This document shows, piece by piece, positions 41,960 to 51,003 of a DNA stretch of 64,000 nucleotides (the stretch's first letter is position 1; the number at the start of each line of letters is the position of its first letter). Source of the stretch: Gammaproteobacteria bacterium (lineage in GTDB: Bacteria; Pseudomonadota; Gammaproteobacteria; JACKNK01); the NCBI GenBank assembly GCA_024234955.1, contig JACKNK010000006.1, positions 1-64,000 of the forward strand. Reading direction: 5' to 3'. A program made the translations under genes and the position numbers. The notes under the pieces were generated by a model that did no database searches, was not told the origin of the DNA, and worked only from the letters and a program-made list of their open reading frames with translations.

Positions 41960-43618
41960 TCAGATCTGCGGGTTGAGATCCGGGAGTTTACGCGCGGCAA
42001 TACGATCCTGTCTGCGCCGCCGACGCGACACCAGAACCCGCCTGAGCAGACTGCGAAAAGCGCGTTTCCATTCCGGGACATCGAGACGCGAGTCGCCATA
42101 CGCGGCGGCATCCAGTTGCGCGAACAACTGGCGGATGTGCTCACGGTCCAGACGTGGGCGCATGCCATGCAGGGCATCGGCGATGCTGGCCAACGACGAG
42201 TTGGCGGGCAATCGCAGGTATCGGCAGGCAAACCGTCGCAACACCCGGCATAGACCCCGGGCATCTTCCGCCTCATTCAGGCAGCGCAAACATTGGGAGA
42301 TGCGATAGAACGCGCCCGCGTGCTCAACGACTTGACGAACCGCCGGATTGCGGCCCGCGACGTGCAGCGGCGCCTTGATCCGATCCGCCGCCTGATGCCG
42401 CAGATCGGTCTGCCATTCGTTCATCCGTCGCGACCAGGTCACCCGCGACCAGCCCAGATCGCCATCGGTCCAGGCACCGCGTCCGCGCGACAGCCACCAC
42501 ATGAACCCGGCAGTCCCGGCGAGCAACAGCAGGATCGGCAACCAGAACATTTTCAGGTCACGACCCAGACGATAATCGTCGCTGAAATATTCCGAATGCA
42601 GCGGCTGGCCGTTGTCATCGAGTATCTGCGCGCCGCTGGCGCTGAAATGCATCCCGGACCATACCGCCCGGGCACGGCGATGGTTGGCCGTGTCCCAATA
42701 CGCAATGTCGAGCACCGGCATGCTGAGTGCACCGGCGTGCTGGGGAATCACGGTGAACGACTCGACTCGTTCGCCTTCCAGGGTCTTGCCGTCCAGACCG
42801 ATCTTCTGGCTGATGCGGGGACGCTCCGGATAAAACTTGAAATCGTCGCTGATCAGCATCGGCTCGATGCCGGGCAACTGGCTGCCGGTCATGCCCTTGG
42901 CACTGAGGGTAACCGTCAGTGTGAACGGCTCACCGACGCGCATGTTGCGGCTCGCATCATGACGCCCGTGGATACGCAGATCCGTCAGCGGCAGCCAGGG
43001 TTTGACGCTCGGGTCGGCCGGCAATACCGACATCTCGAGCGTGTCGCTTTCCAGCCGGACCAACTCGCTGGCCTTCTTGCCTTCACCCTGTCGGACCTTG
43101 ACCACGGTACCCGGAATACTGACCGGGCCCGCCTTGAACGGCGTGACCGCATAACGCACCTCGGTGACGATCCGCCGGTCGGCACCCTTGCCGCGCGAAT
43201 AGGCGCGCGGCCCATCGAGTTGATCCACTGCCGCGCCATCGATGCGCGGCAGGGCGATGTCGATGCTGCTGAGGTTTTCCTCAGAAACCACGCGAATGGC
43301 GTAGATCGCCGGCTGCAGCAGATAAGGTGAGGCATGACTCAGGGAGACTTCGACCTTGGGCTTGCTGAGCGCAACCGGCGGCGTCGGTGCGGCCGTCCAC
43401 GGATTGGCCGGAACCGCCTGCGGCTGGGTGGGATAGCCATATTGCGGCGCATAAGGCTGTTGCGGTGGCCACCCGAACGCCGCTGCCGAACCGGCGGCAC
43501 AGATCAACACAACGGCACACAGGGTCTGCCACGCACGCAATCCGCATGATCGCGACAAAAATTCAGTGGCAGCGTTGGCAATCACGCGATACGGACCCTC
43601 GGTTGTTTGCGGACGCAT
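41960..43618 (-). CDS. BatD family protein (aerotolerance-type)
   Basis: A 552-residue exported protein: a signal-like segment (LCAVVLICAAGSAAAFG) about 30 residues in, a Pro/Gln/Tyr-rich stretch, then repeated beta domains of the BatD type (VEVSLSHASPYLLQPAIYAI, MRVGEPFTLTVTLSAKGMTG, VESFTVIPQHAGALSMPVLD). One hydrophobic helix (FWLPILLLLAGTAGFMWWL) precedes a C-terminal basic cytoplasmic domain. BatD usually works with MoxR and BatA/BatB (VWA) proteins; none is adjacent here. I chose the ATG at 43618; the frame is open further upstream. Confidence 0.8.
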   Translation of the reverse strand: MRPQTTEGPYRVIANAATEFLSRSCGLRAWQTLCAVVLICAAGSAAAFGWPPQQPYAPQYGYPTQPQAVPANPWTAAPTPPVALSKPKVEVSLSHASPYLLQPAIYAIRVVSEENLSSIDIALPRIDGAAVDQLDGPRAYSRGKGADRRIVTEVRYAVTPFKAGPVSIPGTVVKVRQGEGKKASELVRLESDTLEMSVLPADPSVKPWLPLTDLRIHGRHDASRNMRVGEPFTLTVTLSAKGMTGSQLPGIEPMLISDDFKFYPERPRISQKIGLDGKTLEGERVESFTVIPQHAGALSMPVLDIAYWDTANHRRARAVWSGMHFSASGAQILDDNGQPLHSEYFSDDYRLGRDLKMFWLPILLLLAGTAGFMWWLSRGRGAWTDGDLGWSRVTWSRRMNEWQTDLRHQAADRIKAPLHVAGRNPAVRQVVEHAGAFYRISQCLRCLNEAEDARGLCRVLRRFACRYLRLPANSSLASIADALHGMRPRLDREHIRQLFAQLDAAAYGDSRLDVPEWKRAFRSLLRRVLVSRRRRRQDRIAARKLPDLNPQI

Positions 43619-43764
43619 GGCATTGGAATTGTTCGTTTTTCCGCATTCGCGGCACCACGCGCATTGGCCGTCCAATCTAGCCCCCCATCCGGGGGTTTAC
43701 AAGTCGTCGGCCCGAGCGAATCAATGCGCTAAAACCGTCCTCAAACATCGGCATCCAGACACAC

Positions 43765-43786
43765 GGATTCGCGCATTCACGAATCC
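43765..43786. repeat. 7-bp inverted repeat in the promoter region of the heme/DUF1501 operon
   Basis: GGATTCG (43765-43771) and CGAATCC (43780-43786) are exact reverse complements 8 bases apart, 95 bases before the ATG at 43881. It may be an operator or a hairpin. The surrounding 262-base gap (43619-43880) holds no gene and is presumably the divergent promoter region of batD and this operon. Confidence 0.4.
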
Positions 43787-43880
43787 GTTGCTAACTTGCA
43801 ACGCGTGACACCTGCCGACAGCGGATGGGGCAGCCGTATCAATAACCCGAATCAGAATCTGACCGCCGAGGACCGGGTGC

Positions 43881-46103
43881 ATGTTTGTCTCCCCAGCCGC
43901 CACCACACGCGCCGCAAGCAGAAGCAAGGCATGCCGTTTCCGACAGATTTCCGCGACCTTGCTCATTACCGGCCAGCTGGCCGGAAACGCGATCGCCGAG
44001 ACCGTCCGCCGGAGCGTGCCGCCACCCGCTGCGCTGGCCACCGGGAGCGGCACCATTCTCGATGCCTACAGCAACGGCCCGCTTGCCCAGGCGCTCAAAT
44101 CTCAGGAAGGTGACGAGATCGACGGTTACGACCTGTGGCGGCGCATCGCGCTGGATGTCTGTCAGCGCCTGCCGACGATCGCCGAAATTGCCTGCATCGA
44201 GGGTAACGGAGGGGAAATCCCGACCGGGCTAAGTCTTCGCACCTGGAGTTATGGCGATCAAAGCGGCACCTGCCCAAGTTTCATATCCACGTTATCGAAG
44301 TGCCTGAACTCGGAAGCCTTTGCGGAAAAAGTCGCGACCTGGGCCGGAACCGATTTCACCGAACCCAACGATTCGGTCGCCGCCGGCGCGTTCATTCGCC
44401 GCTATGTGGTGGATTCGACCGATACCGGCAATGGGGTCCTGAAGATGGATGGGGAGCGTCTGGTGTATTTCGGGCGATACATGGACGACTCGGGCGTCAG
44501 CGACGCCGGCAACTGCCTGCGCACCGATGTGCTCGGCGACTACCGCTACACACCGACCGGCGCGGCGACCCAGACCCTCGCGGCGTTGCTCAGCGCGGGC
44601 GATCTGGATGTCAGCGCCGCCTGGATCGAGGCCAATCTGCCGCTGAAGAAGATCCGCACCGCATTCTGGAATAACAGTTATCACCAGACCGCCGCGCCCG
44701 ACTTCACCGAAAGCAATCTGCAAGCCTACAACTATCGCAGCAGCGGTCTGTTCAGTGACGATGACGGCTATTACGTGTGGGGCTGCAAGACCCGCTTCGA
44801 CGACGGGGTCAAAAACCCGATCTGCGAGCAGGTGGATGGGGTGTGGACACGAAGCGCCGATCAGGAAGTCGATCTCGACGACAGCACCGCCGATCTCAAT
44901 CGTTGTTCGGTCGGCGACGACGGCAGCCTGTCCCGCTCCGATGCGGTGAATTGCTCCACCGAAGCTGATCTGGCCTGCGGCTGCGGGGAAGGGTTGGGCG
45001 AGTGTCGTTTGCGCAATGCCCTCTACCTGACACCGCGTACCGGCACCAATTCCGCCGGTGTCGAAACCACGATCCTGGCTGGCTACAGCACGGATGGCGA
45101 CCAGTACGGACGTTATCGCGTCGGCTGGCAACGCGACGTGGAACCGTTCATGTTCGTGAAACATCTGCTCATGGGAACTGACGGCCTGTTTGGCGAAAAC
45201 CGCCCATTCACCGACCTGTTCACCTCGTCCTGCGTGATCCGTACCAGCCGTGCGCAACATGCCCAGGACGCCATCCGTCGTTGGGTTTCCTACCAGAACG
45301 GTTGGGATCCACGCTGCCTGAATCGCACCGCCGGCACCCAGGGCGACGTCAGTGCTGCCGATTGCGGCGGCATGGCGCCACCGGACGATGACGTGGTGTT
45401 TCGCGACGACTATCCGGGCGACGTAGGCACCTACGGCGGGGAAGCGGACTGGCAGAAAGTCTGTTTCGACAGCCCGCTGGAAGCGCATCTGCCTGCCGGG
45501 CTGTTGACCAATTACGCTCTGATGATCAGCAACCCGACGGAGCCGAATTACGCGAACCGGGTTTACAGCTACTGGCTCTGCGACACCATCAACTGGAAGC
45601 ACGGTGTGTCCTACTGGCATGTGGATTACATCGAAGGTGGCGGAAGCCCCTGGGAGATGCGTGTCCCGAATGGCCAGGAAGCCTGCGGTGACGGCACCAA
45701 TACGGACTGCGTTTCCTTCTCCAAGCTGCACGACACCGACGCCGCCAACGAGGCGCTCGGCAAGGACGATTGCAAAGGTTGTCATGGCATCGTCAACAGC
45801 ATGGGCGCGTTCAAGAATCGATGGACCCAGGGCGGCGCCTATCTGCCCAACCGGACGTCTCCTCAGGGCGTGTTCCAGGCCCAAAACGCCGAAGACATCC
45901 CCGCGCTCGGGGCCTTGATGGCGGAATCCCCGGTGGTGCATGCCTGCATCGCAAATCGGGTCGCCTTCGATCTCACGCATCGTTTCCTCGACCGGGACAG
46001 CAGCTCTCTGCAAACCCTGGTCGACAAATTCCAGGGCGACCGCGACATCCGGGATGTGTACAAAGCGATGCTGGCCCTGCCGGAATATCGGAGGGCGCGC
46101 TGA
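43881..46103 (+). CDS. Large exported one-heme protein, DUF1592/DUF1588-like
   Basis: A 740-residue protein with a long signal-like N-terminus (ISATLLITGQLAGNAIAET). It contains many cysteines but one CxxCH heme site, CKGCHGIVNSMGAFKNRW at about residues 631-648, in a context like the DUF1588 domain of planctomycete and myxobacterial cytochromes. LWRRIALDVCQRLPTIAEIA near residue 90 resembles the DUF1592 start. The partners are a Tat-exported DUF1501-like protein and a di-heme protein, as in those lineages. Function is unknown; a periplasmic oxidoreductase is likely. It overlaps the next gene by 1 base (TGATG). Confidence 0.75.
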   Translation: MFVSPAATTRAASRSKACRFRQISATLLITGQLAGNAIAETVRRSVPPPAALATGSGTILDAYSNGPLAQALKSQEGDEIDGYDLWRRIALDVCQRLPTIAEIACIEGNGGEIPTGLSLRTWSYGDQSGTCPSFISTLSKCLNSEAFAEKVATWAGTDFTEPNDSVAAGAFIRRYVVDSTDTGNGVLKMDGERLVYFGRYMDDSGVSDAGNCLRTDVLGDYRYTPTGAATQTLAALLSAGDLDVSAAWIEANLPLKKIRTAFWNNSYHQTAAPDFTESNLQAYNYRSSGLFSDDDGYYVWGCKTRFDDGVKNPICEQVDGVWTRSADQEVDLDDSTADLNRCSVGDDGSLSRSDAVNCSTEADLACGCGEGLGECRLRNALYLTPRTGTNSAGVETTILAGYSTDGDQYGRYRVGWQRDVEPFMFVKHLLMGTDGLFGENRPFTDLFTSSCVIRTSRAQHAQDAIRRWVSYQNGWDPRCLNRTAGTQGDVSAADCGGMAPPDDDVVFRDDYPGDVGTYGGEADWQKVCFDSPLEAHLPAGLLTNYALMISNPTEPNYANRVYSYWLCDTINWKHGVSYWHVDYIEGGGSPWEMRVPNGQEACGDGTNTDCVSFSKLHDTDAANEALGKDDCKGCHGIVNSMGAFKNRWTQGGAYLPNRTSPQGVFQAQNAEDIPALGALMAESPVVHACIANRVAFDLTHRFLDRDSSSLQTLVDKFQGDRDIRDVYKAMLALPEYRRAR

Positions 46104-47062
46104 TGTCATCGATCTTCCTGATCCGCACCGGGATGCGGTACCTGTGCATCACCGCCACCCTGTTCGCGACGACGTGCAGCGCGGCAACGCCCCAGCCGCT
46201 GGCGGAACCCATTTCCAGGCCGGATGTGGCAGCGGGTTCTGTGGAGCGCAAGGCGATCCCGACCCGTCCCCAACCCCGTCCCCGGCCCGGCACACTGACA
46301 CGCCCCAAACCCGTCGCAGGAAATCCGGCAAGCCCCCTGCGTCGCATTGCCACACCACCTCCGGCGCTCGGAGGCATTGCCACCGCGCCGGGCGGCGCAG
46401 GGCGATTGCCAGGCACGGTGTTCGACCGAACCCGGCGTCCGGCGATTCTGAGTGCGGCGGACGATCCCGCGTATTCCGAAGCGAACCTGCGCATGATGTC
46501 GCCGACCATGCTCAGTCAGGTGCTGCTGAATTCGTTCTGCACCGACAGCACGAACCCGGATACCTGTATCGAACTCGATCATAACGGGGAGAACCCGCTG
46601 ATCTATCCCTATGGCGAGAACATGGCGGCCTCGGTCGCTTACTACGCGCATCCGTACCAGATCATGCTTGGCGGCATCGATTACACCTATGTCCTCGACC
46701 GCAATCGCGATCCAAGCGGCGTGACCCCGCTGCTGATGTTCAACCTCATCGACACCTACTGCGATCAATTGGTCGGCAACGGCAGCGTATTCCCCGATCA
46801 GGGCAGCCAGGATGCCACCATCCGCTACATGTACCGCAAGGTCCGCAGCCGCCCGATCAGCGACGCCGCTCTGACCGGCGCCCAAAGCCTGGTGACCGGC
46901 ATGGTCGCCAGCCCCCCGTCCTTGCGCATGGCCCGTGCCAGCGGTGCAAGTCAGCCTGGGGACATCCAGATCGACAAACCTTTCACCCGCATATCGAGCA
47001 ACGACAAAAAGAATATCTGTCGATATTTCTTCCTGATCGATGGCGGTTTCATTCTCTATTGA
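46103..47062 (+). CDS. Unknown exported Pro/Arg-rich protein
   Basis: A 319-residue protein I do not recognise. It has a signal peptide (MRYLCITATLFATTCSAA), a Pro/Arg-rich low-complexity region over about residues 45-115 (for example RPQPRPRPGTLTRPKP), and a folded C-terminal 200 residues with DPAYSEANLRMMSPTMLSQV, four cysteines and DKKNICRYFFLIDGGFILY at the end. The ATG at 46103 shares its first base with the stop of the heme protein gene, so it belongs to the same operon. Confidence 0.75.
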   Translation: MSSIFLIRTGMRYLCITATLFATTCSAATPQPLAEPISRPDVAAGSVERKAIPTRPQPRPRPGTLTRPKPVAGNPASPLRRIATPPPALGGIATAPGGAGRLPGTVFDRTRRPAILSAADDPAYSEANLRMMSPTMLSQVLLNSFCTDSTNPDTCIELDHNGENPLIYPYGENMAASVAYYAHPYQIMLGGIDYTYVLDRNRDPSGVTPLLMFNLIDTYCDQLVGNGSVFPDQGSQDATIRYMYRKVRSRPISDAALTGAQSLVTGMVASPPSLRMARASGASQPGDIQIDKPFTRISSNDKKNICRYFFLIDGGFILY

Positions 47063-47089
47063 TGCCAGCTCGCGCAACGAGGCCAAGAC

Positions 47090-48397
47090 ATGTCTCAGCA
47101 TAAATGGACACGCCGCCGCTTCCTTCAGGGACTGGGTCTCGGGGCGGGCATCGCCGGCCTCGGACTGGGGCAGCTTGCCGCCCTGTACCCTCGAGCCGGG
47201 CGCGCCGACGACATCACCCCGATCGCCAGCAAGCTGGTCTGCATCTTCTGCGACGGGGGGATTCGTTCGATCGACTTCTGCGACGCCTATCCCAGCGCCA
47301 CGGAAGCCGACAACGGTTTTGACGTGACCGGGCACGACCTCGCCACCTGCACCGATATGGGCATGGACGACTGGTATCTGCCACCCGCCGCCGCCAATCT
47401 GCCGACCGACAAGCTCGCGATCGTTCGCCATGTGAACATGCAGACTGCATCGCATGCGCTCGGCCCGCTGATCGGCTTGACCGGCCAGAATCGCGCCGGC
47501 AGCCCGGGCATCCCGGTTGCCGTGGCCAACGCCCTCACGCGCGGCACCTTTCCAGGCGGCATTTCCTTCAATCGCAACGTATTCACGACGGGGAGTTACA
47601 AATCCCCGCTTGCAGGGGAACCCGAAGACATCAACGCCCTGCTCAGTCCGGTATCGGGGCTTTCCAATGACAAACTCTGGAGCGCGCTCAACCGCTACAA
47701 CGCCAGCACCGAGGGGAGCTTCAAGTCCAGTTCCCGCATCCACGCCTGGCTGCAGAACTGGGATCTTTCGGAAGACATCGTACGCGGTGAAGGCAGTTAT
47801 GAAGGCAGCCTCGACACCAGTCAGATCATTGACATCGACGGGCTCTCGCAGGCGTTGTACAAACACTACGAAGACGCTTCCACGCGGGGCGCCGGCACCA
47901 CCGACGATCATGCGCACCGCTTCGCGGGTGCGGAGCTCGCCCTCAACAACGGCCTGGCTGACGTCGCCACCATCTGGATGACCGGATTCGACACCCATCA
48001 ATCCAGCCAGGAAAGCCTCTGCGAAGAGCTCTGCAACATGCTCGCGCTCCTGATCGAACGGGTGGGCAGCGACGACACGATTTACATCGTGATGTCGGAT
48101 TTCGACCGCACCCCGGCCTACAACTCAAGCAACGGCAGCGACCACTGGTTCTACGGCAGCATCCCCATTCTCGGGGCCGGAATCACCACCGGCGTTTATG
48201 GGGGCAATCGCAGCCGAGGCGACTATCCCGGTGTGATTGACGGCACCGACGTGGATGCCGAGAGCGCCGACACCCGGGGATCGATATGGGCCAACGTCCT
48301 GACCGCCTTCGGAATCGATTACCACGAGATTCTGCCGCTGGCGACGCCGGTCTGCGGTTTGCTCGGTGCGGACACCGCCTGCTCGGACGGGACCTGA
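47090..48397 (+). CDS. Tat-exported DUF1501-like protein
   Basis: A 435-residue protein with a twin-arginine signal (TRRRFLQGLGLGAGIAGLGL) and a body resembling DUF1501: KLVCIFCDGGIRSIDFCDAY, KLAIVRHVNMQTASHALGPL, IWMTGFDTHQSSQESLCEEL and IYIVMSDFDRTPAYNSSNG. This is the alkaline-phosphatase-like layout, with Asp/His metal-binding candidates. DUF1501 proteins normally pair with cytochrome-like DUF1592/DUF1800 proteins in the periplasm. Tat export suggests that it folds or binds metal before crossing. A GAGG site precedes the ATG. Confidence 0.8.
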   Translation: MSQHKWTRRRFLQGLGLGAGIAGLGLGQLAALYPRAGRADDITPIASKLVCIFCDGGIRSIDFCDAYPSATEADNGFDVTGHDLATCTDMGMDDWYLPPAAANLPTDKLAIVRHVNMQTASHALGPLIGLTGQNRAGSPGIPVAVANALTRGTFPGGISFNRNVFTTGSYKSPLAGEPEDINALLSPVSGLSNDKLWSALNRYNASTEGSFKSSSRIHAWLQNWDLSEDIVRGEGSYEGSLDTSQIIDIDGLSQALYKHYEDASTRGAGTTDDHAHRFAGAELALNNGLADVATIWMTGFDTHQSSQESLCEELCNMLALLIERVGSDDTIYIVMSDFDRTPAYNSSNGSDHWFYGSIPILGAGITTGVYGGNRSRGDYPGVIDGTDVDAESADTRGSIWANVLTAFGIDYHEILPLATPVCGLLGADTACSDGT

Positions 48398-48400
48398 ATC

Positions 48401-49492
48401 ATGATCAATCTCTTCGTCGCCCGGCTCACCGTGATGCTAATCGCGTTCACTGTCTGCACGTCCGTCCACGCCACCGCGACCGGCGCGTACGGTTCGGACT
48501 GCCAGAGCTGCCACGTCAACGCGAGCGGCGGATCGCCGTGGAACGAATGTGGCAAGGACTTCTACTGCGCGGCGCGCAGCACCTTGGGGGGCAATCGGGA
48601 TTTCGACGAGGACGCCGATTTCACCAGCGAGGTGCTCGAAACCCTGAAAACAGACGCCGGCATCAGCGGCGGTAGCTGTAGCTCCACCTCGTCCAGCACC
48701 TACGCCAACCTGACCAGCGATTTATGTTCCGGCACCGGTACGGGCGATACCGGCAATGGTGATGGCAGTAACGACTGCGCATTCGACCGAGGCCGCATCA
48801 CCTATCAAAACACCATCAAGAAGATCATCGATGCCCATTGCGTGAGTTGCCACGCGCCTCGGCTTGATGACACCGATCTGGGCGACGGGTACGCCGTCGA
48901 ACCCGCTGATCTGCTGCGCTTGCACAATTGGTCCAGCCTGAGTTCGGAATCGACCCGTGCCAACATCGTCAACTACACGGTTCATGGCGGCCTGATGCCG
49001 CCAAGCGAATCCGAGCTACCGCTCAGCGACGACGAACTCGACGACCTGCAAGCCTGGGAAACCCAGGGCTACCCGCGTGGCAGCAACATCGGTCGTATTG
49101 AAATACTCGACGTCACCGACGCCACACGCACCCACTTCAGCATCCACTACCAGGCGAGCGACGATCAGGCACTTTGGGAGGCACTGACTCCGGTTGCGGC
49201 GAGCGCGGCGCGAGCCGTGCGCCCCTTCGTGCTTGGCGACGACCCGAACGCGCATGTGGCGATTTTCAAAACCACCTCGCACGAAGGCTTCGACCCCAGC
49301 AATGACACCTTGATCAAGGATTGTCTTGCCCTGGGCGACGTCGCTCTCGGCTTCACCATTCCTTCCACCCCGACAAGCGGCGTTGCCGTACCCATGACCG
49401 GGTACAGCCTTTACGCGTGCGTCTACGACACCGACAACGTGTTCTGCGATCGCTGGCCGGAACGGCTCAACAATCTGATCCGGCTTCCGTAA
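48401..49492 (+). CDS. Periplasmic di-heme c-type cytochrome-like protein
   Basis: A 363-residue protein: signal peptide (LTVMLIAFTVCTSVHATA), then an N-terminal module with CQSCHVNASGGSPWNECG, a Ser/Gly/Thr-rich linker with two further cysteines, and a second heme site CVSCHAPRLDD near residue 147. GGLMPPSESELPLSDDELDD (a Met ligand candidate) follows, as in class I cytochrome c. The C-terminal 150 residues are a beta-rich domain with two conserved Cys. It starts 3 bases after the DUF1501-like gene and probably passes electrons from this complex. Confidence 0.82.
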   Translation: MINLFVARLTVMLIAFTVCTSVHATATGAYGSDCQSCHVNASGGSPWNECGKDFYCAARSTLGGNRDFDEDADFTSEVLETLKTDAGISGGSCSSTSSSTYANLTSDLCSGTGTGDTGNGDGSNDCAFDRGRITYQNTIKKIIDAHCVSCHAPRLDDTDLGDGYAVEPADLLRLHNWSSLSSESTRANIVNYTVHGGLMPPSESELPLSDDELDDLQAWETQGYPRGSNIGRIEILDVTDATRTHFSIHYQASDDQALWEALTPVAASAARAVRPFVLGDDPNAHVAIFKTTSHEGFDPSNDTLIKDCLALGDVALGFTIPSTPTSGVAVPMTGYSLYACVYDTDNVFCDRWPERLNNLIRLP

Positions 49493-49534
49493 GCCCGGCA
49501 CCCGTGGGGTGGAATCCAGGCCTGAAAGCCGAAT

Positions 49535-50905
49535 TTAGCGGACGGTTTGCGGACCGTAACGGGCCGCATCGACCTCGGTGAAATAACCTCGGTAAGGGAG
49601 CTTGGCGATGTCCCGAGGCATCACCTTGGGAATCTCCCCAATCTCCCAGCCGTTGTCGATCAGCGTCTCGCGCCGCACCACCAGGCGCTTGCCATCGGCA
49701 TCCACCCAATAAATCCGCGTTTGACCATCCAGCTCGCGGACCACAACCATGCCCCGGGGCGGCGGCGGCACCAGGGCATCCACGGCGGAGAACAAAGCCT
49801 CGGCGATGACGCCATAACCGACGGGCGACGGGTGACCATCCGGGTCCGGGTAATAAAGCGGATGCGACTGCATCGCTGCGGCCTGCATCGCGCCCAGCAC
49901 ATCTACATAGCTCACGCCCGGCAACGCCCTGAACGCCTGGGCAAGTTTTTCCAGGCTTTGGGTCTCGCGTGCCACCAATTCCTGATACTCGGGTGGCGCC
50001 TGCACACCGGCCTGTTCGACCCTTCGGGCATACACCAGTTCCTTGGTGGGTATGACGGTCAGGATGATCGGGATATGAACGCGGGCCGCGCCATTCGCGA
50101 TGTTGCGACCGACCTCTTCGAGGATTCGATATCCGGTATCGACCGCCGGTATGTCCTGATTCGCACCGAGTCGCAACTCCGGGGTGAAAATCTGTGTATT
50201 TCCCGCTTCGAATTCGACCGTCCAGTAGCTGCTCTTCGGCGCTGGAAACTCGATCTTCGGCAAATCCGATGTGGACAGCGCTGGCGACAGCCGCAGGCTG
50301 CGCCACCTCTCAACCCCATATGCGGTGCGGAAGGCCTCCAGGGCATCGTTGCCGGAATAGAAGGCCACCACCACCGTGCGCGGCCGCAACAACGTGGCGT
50401 TGTCGAACATGTCCAGATACTGAATCCCACCCCAACCGCCGGTTGCCATGCTGTAGACCCTGGCGTGCTTGGCTCCCAGACGTTGCTGCAAGCGACTGGG
50501 CCAGTTCTCTTCCAGGCGGGCGTTGTTGCCGTATGTCTGGCTGTCCCCCAGGACGACGACATCGGCGACATTGGGAATGTCACGATTGCGAAAGCCCAAA
50601 ATATCGTTCGGGCCCAGCGCAACGGATTCCGGAATCAACGGGTGCGCGCGCACCACGGTACGCGGGTCCTTGAGCAGAAAATCCTTGCTTGCGACGTCCT
50701 CCCGCCGGAACACCCCTTCATAGAATGGCGGTACGGCCTCACTGGTCTGCACCAGTTGGAGATCGGTCGGCACCCCGAGCAAATGTGGAGCAAACCAACG
50801 CAGACCAAGCAAAACCCCGGCGATGGACACCCCGAGTACGACACCCAGAAGCACCCAATCGCGCCAAGAGGAAGATTGGTTTTTGGGCGGATGCGCATCG
50901 CTCAT
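49535..50905 (-). CDS. Membrane-anchored SGNH-hydrolase-like protein
   Basis: A 456-residue protein with a single N-terminal membrane helix (WVLLGVVLGVSIAGVLLGL), so the rest is periplasmic. The SGNH block I is VADVVVLGDSQTYGNNARLEE with the nucleophile Ser in Asp-Ser, block II includes MATGGWGGIQYLDMF, block III is VAFYSGNDALEAF and the Asp-x-x-His block is YPDPDGHPSPVGYGVIAEA. Such proteins include acetyl esterases and acyltransferases acting on polysaccharides. It is convergent with the heme operon and separated from gltD by 98 bases. Confidence 0.85.
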   Translation of the reverse strand: MSDAHPPKNQSSSWRDWVLLGVVLGVSIAGVLLGLRWFAPHLLGVPTDLQLVQTSEAVPPFYEGVFRREDVASKDFLLKDPRTVVRAHPLIPESVALGPNDILGFRNRDIPNVADVVVLGDSQTYGNNARLEENWPSRLQQRLGAKHARVYSMATGGWGGIQYLDMFDNATLLRPRTVVVAFYSGNDALEAFRTAYGVERWRSLRLSPALSTSDLPKIEFPAPKSSYWTVEFEAGNTQIFTPELRLGANQDIPAVDTGYRILEEVGRNIANGAARVHIPIILTVIPTKELVYARRVEQAGVQAPPEYQELVARETQSLEKLAQAFRALPGVSYVDVLGAMQAAAMQSHPLYYPDPDGHPSPVGYGVIAEALFSAVDALVPPPPRGMVVVRELDGQTRIYWVDADGKRLVVRRETLIDNGWEIGEIPKVMPRDIAKLPYRGYFTEVDAARYGPQTVR

Positions 50906-51003
50906 GCTTCGTTTCCCTCGAACAACGGATAGAAGCCGAATGATAGCGGGTGTGCTGCGTTAGTTTCGCGTCACCCTGACGGGCCACGCCGATCGCCCGA
51001 CGC

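Noticed and set aside
44292..48001. Long minus-strand frames opposite the exported heme operon (605 and 631 codons)
   Set aside because: The plus-strand frames have signal peptides, heme sites and start-stop coupling; the minus-strand translations have no motif.
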